A stretch of 64,000 nt of DNA from Pelecanus crispus (taxonomy: Eukaryota; Chordata; Aves; Pelecaniformes; Pelecanidae), in assembly GCF_030463565.1 (NCBI RefSeq), contig NC_134649.1:1622001-1686000 (forward strand), in the 5' to 3' direction. The notes beneath the pieces are model-generated. The model worked only from the letters and a program-made list of their open reading frames with translations, did no database searches and had not been told where the DNA came from. Position 1 is the stretch's first letter, and each line of letters starts with the position of its first letter. Positions 47,401 through 57,346 of this stretch are shown piece after piece. The translations under genes and the position numbers were made by a program.

Positions 47401-50400
47401 CTTCAGCGCGAGCAAATCCTTTCTTTGAAAGCAGGACAAACACGCCGTGTTTTCCCTTGTTTTTAGAGGGAATGCGCAATCTGATTATTTTGAGGCTGGT
47501 CACAGGAAGCACGTAGAGCAAAACCTACAGCCTCTAAACCCAAAAACGCTCACTCCTGCCGTTCTGCCTACCTGAGCCAAGCCAGGAGCCAGCAGCCCAG
47601 ACGAACCCCCCTTTCCTACGCTGAGAGCCTCCAGCAGTTTTGACCAGCTCTGGTTTTCCTAGAGGAAACCGGAAAGCTGAGAAGACCTGCAGCAGCTGAA
47701 GGGCCGCATTCAGCTGGGACGCCACGGCGGAACCCGATGGAAACCCAGAGCCCGTTCCTGGCGGCAGCGGTGGGAACGCTTTCCGGCCCCGGCCGCTCCC
47801 TCCCGCTTTGCCGAGGGCTGGAGGAGCAACCAGGCAGGAGGGGAGCGACAAACCTCGCACTCCGGGAGCGCCACCGCGGACCCAGGCGTTGCCAGGGCTC
47901 GTTTGAGACCTCTCGTCTCTGCTCTCGAGTGCTTTCCCTCTGCTGCTGGTGCGTTAGGGACGTGTCCCACCTGCAGCCTTCACCGTGGGCATCTCCCACC
48001 CGCAGCTGGGTTGGCACGGCCACGGGGCCACCGCGCGTGCCACCCCGGGCTGGCCAGGGAGCCAAGCTGCTGGGCTTGCCAAGCTTGCTGACCAAGACGC
48101 AGGGCTTGGGCTTTAGGGCACCCAGCCTTGCAGAAATCCCTCCCGGAACGGGAGGCACCGAGGGCAGCTCCGGCTCCCAAGCGCTGCCCTCCCCGAGGCA
48201 CTTGCTCCGCTCTCCCATCACCAACGCAATCCTCCCGGGAGGCCGCCGCGGCCAGACAGCCCTCGCCGGGGCTCGCCCAGGAGACACCTCCTCCCTGCAA
48301 ACCACCGAAAAGTCACCTTGACATTAAATGGAAGCCCCGGGGGACCGCGGCACGGGGAAGCTGCTGCCTTGCATGCACGCAGAGCGCGCTGTCGGCACGG
48401 GAGCAGGTAACCTTCACATGGAAAAGGACAGAGGCGGCAAAACAAGCAAGTTTGGGAAGCCGGCGTTACTGGCCCATCCTCCACAGACAGCACAGAAATT
48501 GTGGCAGCCTCAGCTCAGTCTTCCTGGTCCGTTCGGATAAACCTATGCAGCTTCGTCTGGGTTATTTTAATTTCTAGCGTATATTTGAGGGGAGAATGGG
48601 GGACAGCTCCCCCGCCCGCACGATAATTAGGGATTTTTTTGAAGTCCCGGTACGGACTCGTTTTGCTTGTGCCACACGGGAGGCTGTTGCGGGGAGCATC
48701 CCTCGCCCAGCCGCCCGCTCCCCATCCTGGCAGAAGTGACTCTGGATGCCGTACTTCAACCCTTCGTGAACTTCTGCACACCTCCGATAGGCAAGGCGCT
48801 TTGGAACGGAGCATCTTCCTCCCCGTCCCCACCCCAGCAATAGGTTGGCTCGGTAAAATAACCATTTATTTTAATTTTGGGCCGTGCACGTGGGTTGGCA
48901 AGGCTGGCTCTGCAACGTTGAATAACCGCTGGGCTCCAGCGGGTTTGCAGAGGCACAGCTCTGCACGTGCACCCGTACTGACCGCATCTCCACGTCGGCC
49001 AGGCTGCTTTCTTTCGCCATCCCCGCCAAAACACGAGCTACAGGAGCACAGCACGATTCGGGACAATGAGGCACGGATTTTTGCAAAGCCCCGCGAGCTG
49101 CAAAATCAGACAAAACATTATTTGATCATAAAGCTCCAGTTTCCAGCGCTAATGTGGAAGCAGCTGGGTGCAGCGCTCACGGCACGGCTCGCTGGGTCGT
49201 ACAGGATGGAGCTACTCCAGGGCGAGCGGATTCGAGGAGCCTCATTAGGGTATAATAGCAGCTTTGTGGGGAAATGGCTGGAAGGGCGTTCGGAGAGCCA
49301 GCCCCCACAGCCAAGCCGCTCGGGCTGCGCGCTTGCCAGAGGTAAGCGAGCCAAGAATGCAATGGGCTGCATTAGACTTGTCATCGGGGCTGGTGCTGGG
49401 GAGCAACGCGCTGTAAAGAGCTGTCGCTTTTGGAAACGCTCGCTCCAGGCAGCTCTTGGGGGAAGCGCTACCGGTCCTCTGCTCCGGCCCCGCTCCCGGT
49501 GCTTTCCCATGCGCGGGCATCCGCCTCCGCCGCCCTCCCGGACCCCGCGGTACCCGGCGTGCAGGGCACGGGGGATGTACAGCATCCCACCCCAGGATGC
49601 TTTTCCAGGGATGCAGCTATAATGGAGGCGAGTCCTCCAAATGCAGACCAGTCACCCAGAGGAGAAAGAGGCCGTGCTCCCGCTAGGATAACTCACCGGC
49701 CGCAGCCATCCTATAGCTGTACCTATATAATACCCGCTGCGCCTTACAGCGGCGGCTTGGGAGGCGCCGGGCTGCAGATGCACGGAGATTGCAGGGAGGC
49801 TTTGAGCGATGCAAGAATCCGACAGGCAGCAGCATCATCCCTCAGCTCCCCCGGGAAGAGATGCGGACCCGCAGAGGAGAGCTGCTGCCCTGGCATGGGG
49901 CAGGGGCAAACGGCCGCTCGGGTTTTTTTCTGGTTCCCTGTCCGGCCGCTCACAGCCAACTGGTCCAGTTTTTGCTGACCTTGGCGGCTGTGCAAAGGGG
50001 GAATCTGATTTCGTGTGGACGGTGTGGATTCCCCTCTGCCTGCTCGACAAGCCCTTATTTCTCTTCTCACCTTTTATTTGCTCCGCTGGGTTTTGAAAAC
50101 CTGCCAGGAGAGAATAAGGAGCCGCATTCAGGGCAGATTACCCAACCTCAAAAAACAAGGCGATGCTTTTCGAGCCACATCCGCTCCGCTGACGGGGAAA
50201 GGCAAACTCAACGGTGAGAGTCAACGCAGGGAAAGGAGAAAAAAAAAAAAAAAAAAACCAACCACCCCACCACCTGCATTTACTTTGCGTGACCTCTAGC
50301 TCCGACTATCGCTCGCGTAGAATAAATACAGAGGGGAGAGAAAAACACCGTGTCCTAAAGCAAACAGCAAGGACAAGCTTGATGAGAGTATTTAAGCGGT

Positions 50401-52215
50401 TATTAGAGAGCGCTTGATTGCAAACCTTGTCGGAGCCCCACGGAGCATGTGATGTTTGTTTTACCAGCACTTAGCAGCTGTCCTGTTAAGGAAGAGAACA
50501 AAGTGTAGGTGTTATAAAGTCAATATTGTTACAAGGAGGTGTGTGACAACGGGCCACCGAGCTGCCGCTCAACGAAATCGCTCTCGTGTTGGGCTTACGC
50601 AGCTTAGCTCGAGTTTGTGTTCCCCCTGAATTACTTTTCCAGATGTGTACGACATAAAAGATTAAGATCATAGACCCAACGTGATTATTTCCACTGATGA
50701 GATTAATGTGTGGATTTGGGTTTTGGTTTGGGTTTTTTTTTTTTTTTTTATCTTCACTAGAAGATGGATTTTTGGATTGAATTAAAAGCGTATTTTCAAA
50801 TGGTTTCACATCCCGCAGAGCAGCAGCCCCGCTTCAGGCAGGGAGCTGCCCTCCTCCTCCCATCCCATTTTTTCCCAATCCTAAGAAATTATCCTTTAAA
50901 TTGAAATTTATCCTGTTTATTTTTGCCAAGAAGTGCATTGAAAAGAAAGGCCACAAATCCCACTGGCATCTCCCTGAATGGCTGGACTCTAAATAGCAAC
51001 CTTCAGAAAAATTAAAAAAAAAAACCCAAAAAAAAACCCCCACCAAACTTTTTTTTGCACCTGGGTCATTAGAGCATTAAAGCTTCTAATTGCCCATATA
51101 TCCATCCCTGGGGAAGAGCCCTCTGAGCTGCTAGCCTACAGAGAGTTTTATTTGAACACTTGCTTTTCGATTGCCAAATTTTTGGTGGCTTGTGCCAGAA
51201 ACGTTGAATTGCAGTAAAAAAAAAAAAAAAAAAAAAAAAAGACATATTCGCTGAAACACCTATGCCAATAAAATGGATATTTTCCATTATGAAAATAATT
51301 CCTTCTAAAATTACCACCCAAATCATGTGGAAGAAACCTGCTCCCCCCGGCTCAGATGCGTCCCCCCCGGGCAGGGCTCTGCTCCGAAACCCCCCGTGTC
51401 ACCTGGAACCATTGCACAACCCCCGAAATAAAAAAGCACGGCCCGTATTTCCTGCTGCCTTCGTGGGAACCGCCGGGGCAGAGCCCTTCGAGTTTGACGC
51501 GTTTCGATTCTGCTCCGATGCCGCGGTCCCAGATTTGCGCTTTCAGGAGGAAGGATTAACGTTATCCTCATTGCGGCTATTAACCTCCGCCTGTGAGGAC
51601 GCTGGAGGTAAATGAGTAACTTCATGTCTTGGGTAACAAGAAAATATACAATACTGTCGCCAGTGGAGACGGAGAAGTGATTTTTTTTCCATATGTGAAA
51701 GTAAACACTTTTTTTTTTTTTTAAACACACTGAATTTTTTTTTTTTAAACACACTGATTTTTTTTTTTTTTTTTTTTTCTTAAAGAGTTTCCCAGTTTGC
51801 AAATTTTCACGTTTTATTAGGCATGTGCCTCCATCAGGGGCTTGGCCTCCGCTCCAGATCCAGAGCCACGTTTTCGAATCTGTAACTTATTTTTTCTCTT
51901 TATAAAACCGGAGGTGTCAAAGCCAGACCTTGAGAGGAAGGTGGAAATCCCGGCTTGAATCCTCATACCGCAGCCTGACCTCTTCGCCTGTATTTTACAC
52001 CTCTGGAAATACCATCAGCTCAACCCTGCTTTTCCGCTCATGCGCCATTTAAAGGTGAAACTCACGATGAGCTTTGCTTCGAATAACACGGCGGCTTTTG
52101 CGATAGCCGTCCTGTCCAGGGGCGGGTGGAAGCGTCCCACCCCGACACCCTTCGGCCGTGCCGCAGCGGGTATCAGGGGCCGGCTTCGAGGTCTCCGGGC
52201 TGTCGGAAAGGCAGC
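47401..52215. other. Unique non-coding DNA with homopolymer runs
   Basis: About 4.8 kb. GC-rich to about 50200, then AT-rich with several long homopolymers: A-rich at 50239-50258 and 51014-51046, T-rich at 50738-50749, A25 at 51216-51240, and the T-rich triplicate at 51703-51779. A 327-codon plus-strand frame (48639-49622) has no recognisable domain. No gene recognised. Confidence 0.45.
51703..51779. repeat. T-rich tandem triplicate
   Basis: About three copies of a 23-bp-scale unit combining AAACACACTGA with a run of T. The first copy is imperfect (GTAAACACT). Probably arose by slippage; gives Phe/Lys-rich frames. Confidence 0.85.
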
Positions 52216-52783
52216 GGATGTGTCCTGGTTTCGGCTGGGATAGAGTTAATTTTCTTCCTAGCAGCAGGCACAGTGCTGTGGTTTGGATTTAGGATGAGAA
52301 GAATGCTGATAACACGCTGATGGTGTAGTTGTTGCTGAGCAGTGCTTACGCTAAGTCAAGGACTTTTCAGCTTCCCCTGCTCTGCCAGGGGCACAAGGAG
52401 CTGGGAGGGGGCACAGCCAGGAGAGTTGATCCCAACTGCCCCAAGGGCCGTTCCATCCCATACGGCGTCATGGGCAGTATGGAAACTGGGGGGGTTGGCC
52501 GGGGAGCAGCGATCGCTGCTGGGAACTGGCTGGGCATCGGTCGGCGGGTGGTGAGCAATTGCACTGTGCATCACTTGCTTTGGATATTATTATTACTATT
52601 ATTATTATACTGTTGTTATTATTATTTTACTTTATTTCCATTATTAAACTGTTCTTATCTCAGCCCAGGAGTGTTTCTCACTCTTACTCCTCCGATTCTC
52701 TCCCCCATCCCATCGGGGCAGGGGCAGTGAGCGATGGCTGCGTGGTGCTGAGCGGCTGGATGGGGCTGAACCCCGACAGGATG
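52216..52783 (+). mobile_element. Solo LTR of an endogenous retrovirus with 5-bp TSD
   Basis: A complete 558-bp LTR at 52221-52778 in sense orientation, from TGTCCTGGTTTCGGCTGGGA to ...ACCCCGACA, flanked by a perfect 5-bp duplication GGATG (52216-52220 and 52779-52783). It closely resembles the antisense copy at 12932-13488 along its length, differing by scattered substitutions. It includes an (ATT)n tract at about 52583-52630, an ATTAAA word at 52643-52648 that could serve as the LTR poly(A) signal, and a GCGATCGC palindrome. No internal retroviral sequence flanks it. Non-coding. Confidence 0.94.
52583..52630. repeat. (ATT)n microsatellite inside the solo LTR
   Basis: Imperfect ATT repeats within the LTR, the sense-strand counterpart of the (AAT)n tract in the copy at 12932. 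Confidence 0.85.
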
Positions 52784-54486
52784 AGAAACCGCAGCCCAAG
52801 GAAAGGATCATTTGCTCTTGTCTGGGCTTTGCCGCGTTTTCCTGCCGAGCCGGTCTCCCCCCGGCTCCGCAAATAGCAGCTCTGCCTTGTTTATAAAGGC
52901 GACGTTGACATTTTGTTATAAACAGTAATGTCAATTTGATAAAGTTAATTACTTATTATTTGGAATCTAATTTGCATTGAAGGTTGAATTCATTAAAAAG
53001 CAGAACTTGTGTTTAAAGAAGAGGTGTCGGAAGCAGCCGGGGGGGCGCAGGAGGGGGCTGGCCCGGCGCCGGCAATGGGCAGCTCCCCGCTCGTGCCGGC
53101 GTCGGCGGGGCGTGCTCCAGCCCCGCTGTCAGAGGGTTTATTAACACAACAGATGAAAGTATTAATGTACCAGAGCTAAGAATTCCCAATGCAATAACGC
53201 ATTCGGATAGTCCGAGCTCAAGTAAATATTTACTTTGTCTTATTTTTCAGCTGAATTTCTTCAAGCGGCTGAGGAATTGTGCTTTCCAACTCTGCTCCGG
53301 TTTCAAGTCCGCAGCAAAGCACCCTTCCTGCTCATACTAATTCTAATATCGCTATTATGTCTAAAATACTTTTATTATTGCAATTTTTTTTTTTTTTTTC
53401 GCATTGGTTCATTCCAACGGCATTTCTTCTAAGCCTCGGAAACCCAAACCCACCCTGCCAACTGCGCTCCTCGATTTTCAGCCACCTATCATCACTCCAT
53501 CCAACAGCCCTGACAATATTCAAACCGGTTGATTTTAGCATATCACACGCAGAACAAGAAAACCCCAGTCCTGCCGGCCCCTAATCCGGAGCCAGAGCCA
53601 CACACGCTCACCTTCCTCTCTCTCTTTAGAGACAAAAACACATTTCCTATCGAACAACATTTTCTTCCTAGCCCCCCTGTTCTGCTGATACCGTTACCAA
53701 AGCCCGCGGCGCATCCACCAAAACACTGCTTAACACCCATCTCTCCTTACATGGCTGGCTGGGAATAATTTGGGGGATTCCAGCTGGAGGATACAACACA
53801 AAACCGGAGCAGCAAAGCCCCAAACCCCACACCAAACAGCAGGCGCCTCTCCAAAACTCACCGGGCATCTTGGCAGGACTCAACCAAGCCACCCACGCCC
53901 TGCCGCGTCCCAAACGCTCTCATTCTCGTCACCGTGCAGGCTCCGAGTCACTGCTACGCCGCGTTTATTGCCAAAGCGATCGCCGCTGGCATTCAAACCA
54001 GCCTATTTTCCCTTTATCTCCTCACCCTTCTGCATGGCAGCTTTTAGTCCGTAACTCCGCGCCAAGATCCTTTCACCTCGTAGCATTTAGCCTGTAGCTC
54101 GCTAGAACAAACGCAGCCTGGCAGGTAAGAAGCGGGTGACGGTCATTTTAACGTGATAAATACTGCCCAACGCTACACACGCACAGGGCTTAACAGCCAA
54201 TTAGTGCAAAACAACCACACCTAATGAGGCGTATTCCGGTCAGCGCGGAGCTTGAGGAAAGGTGCAACTGTACCGGGGAGAAGGTACGAGACGCTGCGCA
54301 GCATCACCCCCCTGCCAGAGCCTGGCCAGGGACCAAGAGGAGGAGGAGGAGGATGCTCGTCCGGGGACCCCCGGCTTCCCTCCCAGCTAGAGAGGTTTTC
54401 CCTTTTCCTTCTTTCTCTTCATTCTGTCCCCCCACCCCAAGGAACCTCAGACTTGATGGGTGCTGTCACCAAAGGATGTTGCGACT
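52784..54486. other. Unique non-coding DNA with a small CpG cluster
   Basis: AT-rich from 52890, interrupted by a compact GC/CpG-rich cluster at about 53028-53130 (GGCGCCGG, GGCGTCGGCGGGGCG), then AT-rich again with a T run at 53387-53399. No exon or promoter can be defined. Confidence 0.45.
52890..53030. promoter_or_regulatory. AT-rich block, candidate regulatory element
   Basis: Short AT-rich block with GTTAATTACTTATTATTTGG (TAATTA at 52946-52951) immediately before a CpG-rich cluster. Function inferred from composition only. Confidence 0.2.
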
Positions 54487-54756
54487 CACTGATGGCACGA
54501 GAGGACATGGCCTCAAGTTGCGTCAGGGGAGGTTTAGGTTGGATATTAGGAGAAATTTCTTCATGGAAAGAGTGGTCAAGCATTGGAACAGGCTGCCCAG
54601 AGAGGTGGGGGAGTCCCCATCCCTGGAAGTGTTCAAAAAACGGGCAGAGGTGGCACTTGGGGACATGGTTTAGTGGGCATGGGGGTGTTGGGTTGATGGT
54701 TGGGCTGATGATCTTAGAGGTCCGTTCCAACCTTAGTGATTCCTAGTTTTACTCTC

Positions 54757-54790
<34 letters not shown>

Positions 54791-54862
54791 AGCCCCCAAG
54801 CCAGGAAACATGAAATGAATTCTTCCTCTCCCCTGAACTGGTTTAGTGGTGGGCTTGGTAGT
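54487..54862 (+). mobile_element. Composite CR1-linker-CR1 element, copy C, 3'-truncated
   Basis: Sense copy with the longest 5' part: a CR1 segment from about 54487 with the pol C-terminal remnant ([18 protein letters not shown] and [16 protein letters not shown]), its 3' UTR to about 54740, the linker (CCAGCCCCCAAGCCAGGAAA) to about 54838, and only the first about 24 bp of the second CR1 segment (GGTTTAGTGGTGGGCTTGGT). The final octamer tail is absent, unusual for a CR1, which primes from its 3' end. A27 at 54761-54787 sits where copies A and B have only 5-6 A residues. Confidence 0.88.
54761..54787. repeat. Poly(A)27 tract within composite CR1
   Basis: Uninterrupted run of 27 A residues between the first CR1 segment and the linker. 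The corresponding place in the other two composite copies has a short A run, so this is a local expansion or a real poly(A) remnant. Confidence 0.9.
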
Positions 54863-56977
54863 CCCCTCTGCAGTCCCCGTGCCGGGCAGAGGCTGCCGGC
54901 ACTCGGATCAGCACGCGGGAAAGGCTCATCCAAGCCCGAGAAGCTAACAAATGGTTTCAAAACGTCTCCAAGCACAGCAGAAGGGCTAGTTCACTTCGAA
55001 ACGCAGTAGGATACAAGATTTACTAGGCAAAGCTGATGTTACTTACTGCGTGCGTTCTCTGTAAAGGTTAAAGCGCTGCGAGCCCATACGGGTTTAGGGG
55101 CTTTGCCATGACCCGCTGCTCCACATGCTCATTTAATTTAATTTCTCTGGCTTTTGTCTGCAGAACACCTTCTACCCCTTTCAACAGTAAAGAGCCAAAA
55201 GCCCAAAGCTAATATTTATGCCTTAGATCTCCTTGATGATGCAATCTAGTAACAAATCACTACTTAAATAATCCAGCCATTTAATCATCCAGAAATGTGT
55301 AGAAATAAGAGGATTAGCCTTCTATCCTAGGGAATTGTATTTTACAGGCTGTAGGTTTTTTTTCCTAATAAAACAACAAGAGCAGCTCGTGGTATTTTAA
55401 AAATAAATCCAAGTATCCAAAGCTCCAGAACAACCGAGCTGTGGGGCAGCAGGAGGCTTCTCCACCACCAGCTAAAACTCCTTGCTCGCTAATTAAAGAG
55501 TTCTCATCCGAACCGCAGGTTAAACGATGCATTTAACTCTTGCACGCCCAGTCTCGGGGAGCTAACATGAATTCTTTGCAGGGGTGAGCTGGGAAATCAG
55601 CCTGCTGCCTTTCCCCGGGAGCTAACTCGGGGCGATCCAACCGTGCCGACGCTGTCCCTGTCCCCGGATGGTGGCTCTGGTCAAGGCAAAGGACAAACGT
55701 CTTTCCGACAGAAAACAACTTGTTGCTCCCCACCCCACCCCGAGCACCCTTTTACTCATCTTTTTACCGGTGCTTCGTCCACAAAGCTGATATAGTCAGA
55801 GACAGTATAATTCTAGCATGCGGGTGGGTTATTTTTAACAGCATCCAAACTCAGGAGAAGTGAAGGCAGACACTGGAGACAAATACTATTTCTGGGAAGC
55901 AGCTCGTTGGAAAAAATCATTACTTATATCTCATCGAGGCCGCCGGAGGAGGTCCTGCCCGAAGGAGGATGGCCAGGAGCTGTTTATAAGGAGGGATAAA
56001 GCCCCGTTTGCAAGGAGGGATAAAGCCCCATCCTCGGGACGCGGGTGCTGCTGAGTTGTCACAGACACCAGCCGTTTTTCCCATCAGCTGCCCTCCCCAG
56101 TGAGGTAAACACTTTGCCCTGAAATAGTAAGGTTCAAGGTGCTTCTCGTCACCCCGCGAGCCCTCGGAGGCTGCTCCCAGCGTCGTCCCCACGCAACACC
56201 ACCCCGCTCTGCCAGCACGGGCCGCGCCGCGCGCCAGCGCTTCGCCTGCCGCCGTGATTTCGGGAGGGCTGCTCGCGCCTGCCAGGATTATTGCTTATAA
56301 TTATTCACGCTGTGCCACGAACAGCGAGGCTCGCGGGAGCGTAGCAAACCATTTTTGATTACTTCGGGCAACCTAAAGGCTTATTCCTGCCAACGCTTAA
56401 AAGTCAGCTCTCGGCCTTCGTACCCAGCCCCTAAGCGCCGCTTGCAGACCATCAGCAGCAGGCTGGGTCCTGGATGGAGCCGGAGACCCCCCCACCACGG
56501 ACCACCCCAGGCCAGCGAGTGCTGCCCGCACCGCACAGGACAGCACGGGCCCACAGGCGCTCTGCAACGATGGCTTGGACACGGGAGAGGAGACCACAAA
56601 AGGCAGCGGAAGATAGAAAATGGTTCACCGCGAGAAAGCGTATTAAAAGCAAAAAGAATCACTAAAAAGTGAGCGTATCGCAAGCATCCGGCAGTAGCCG
56701 TGCTCTAATCCCAGCCTCCAGCTGGGGGATGAGTTGTTCGGAGCCCGATGAATTCCCGCATCCCCGTTCGACGCGGAGCAGCAGCGTGATGGAGCTGGGG
56801 CAGCACCAGCAGCCCAGGTTCGTACGTCTCAGGTCAGGGCCGGCCCCTGCAGCCCCCTCTGCCTCCCCATCACGCAGCGAGGCCAACGCAGCAGCACCAA
56901 GCGCCCGACTGCCCGCGGCCAGCGTGGCTCCCATGCCTTCGGGCAGCAATACGTGGCAGACGCAGCCAAAGCATGGA
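54863..56977. other. Unique non-coding DNA
   Basis: AT-rich from about 55015 to 55400, then mixed. It contains an 18-bp direct repeat AAGGAGGGATAAAGCCCC at 55988-56005 and 56012-56029 (period 24), and a CpG-dense patch around 56190-56290. No gene recognised. Confidence 0.48.
55988..56029. repeat. 18-bp direct repeat, period 24 bp
   Basis: Two perfect copies of AAGGAGGGATAAAGCCCC separated by GTTTGC. Multiple-of-three period gives a duplicated RRDKAP peptide in one frame, not evidence of a gene. Confidence 0.88.
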
Positions 56978-57291
56978 TAGAATCATCGAACTGTTTAGGT
57001 TGGAAAAGCCCTTCAAGATCATCCAGTCCAACTATTAACCTACACTACCAAGTCCACACTAAACCAGTCAAGGGTAGACCAGACTGAACCATGTCCCCAG
57101 GTGCCACCTCTGCCCGTTTTTTTAACCCCTCCAGGGATGGGGACTCCCCCACCTCTCTGGGCAGCCTGTTCCAATGCTTGACCACCCTTTCCATAAAGAA
57201 ATTTTTCCTAATTTCCAACCTAAACCTCCCCTGGCGCAGCTTGAGCCCATTTCCTCTCGTCCTATTGCTAACCACATGGGAGAAGAAATAA
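56978..57291 (-). mobile_element. CR1 half of a U2-CR1 chimeric retrocopy
   Basis: Antisense CR1 of about 310 bp. On the minus strand it starts near CCCATGTGGTTAGCAATAGG, runs through the pol C-terminal remnant ([18 protein letters not shown] and [14 protein letters not shown]), then the 3' UTR, and ends GATGATTCTA. Its 5' end abuts the U2 snRNA fragment in the same orientation with no flanking unique DNA between them, so the two were inserted as one cDNA. Same subfamily as the CR1 at 46914. Confidence 0.93.
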
Positions 57292-57346
57292 AAACTGATA
57301 AGAACAGATACTACACTTGATCTTAGCCAAAAGGCCGAGAAGCGAC
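57292..57346 (-). pseudogene. U2 snRNA 5' fragment (nt 1-55), chimeric with CR1
   Basis: The minus strand reads CGCTTCTCGGCCTTTTGGCT, then AAGATCAAGTGTAGTATC, then TGTTCTTATCAGTTT: U2 spliceosomal RNA nucleotides 1-55, differing only at nucleotide 1 (G for A). It includes the branch-point recognition sequence GUAGUA and stem-loop I, but stops before the Sm-binding site, so it cannot form a functional snRNP. It is joined at its 3' side to a 5'-truncated CR1 in the same orientation. This fits a template jump by the CR1 reverse transcriptase from CR1 RNA to U2 RNA during target-primed reverse transcription, as described for U6/LINE-1 chimeras in mammals. Confidence 0.96.

Noticed and set aside
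48639-49622. 327-codon plus-strand frame
   Set aside because: Overlaps frames on both strands, no domain, no codon bias visible; treated as chance.
53028-53130. CTCF site or CpG-island promoter
   Set aside because: GC-rich words do not match the CTCF core well and no first exon or core promoter can be defined.
57292-57346. Functional U2 snRNA gene
   Set aside because: Only nt 1-55 are present, the Sm site and 3' stem-loops are missing, and it is fused to a CR1 copy.
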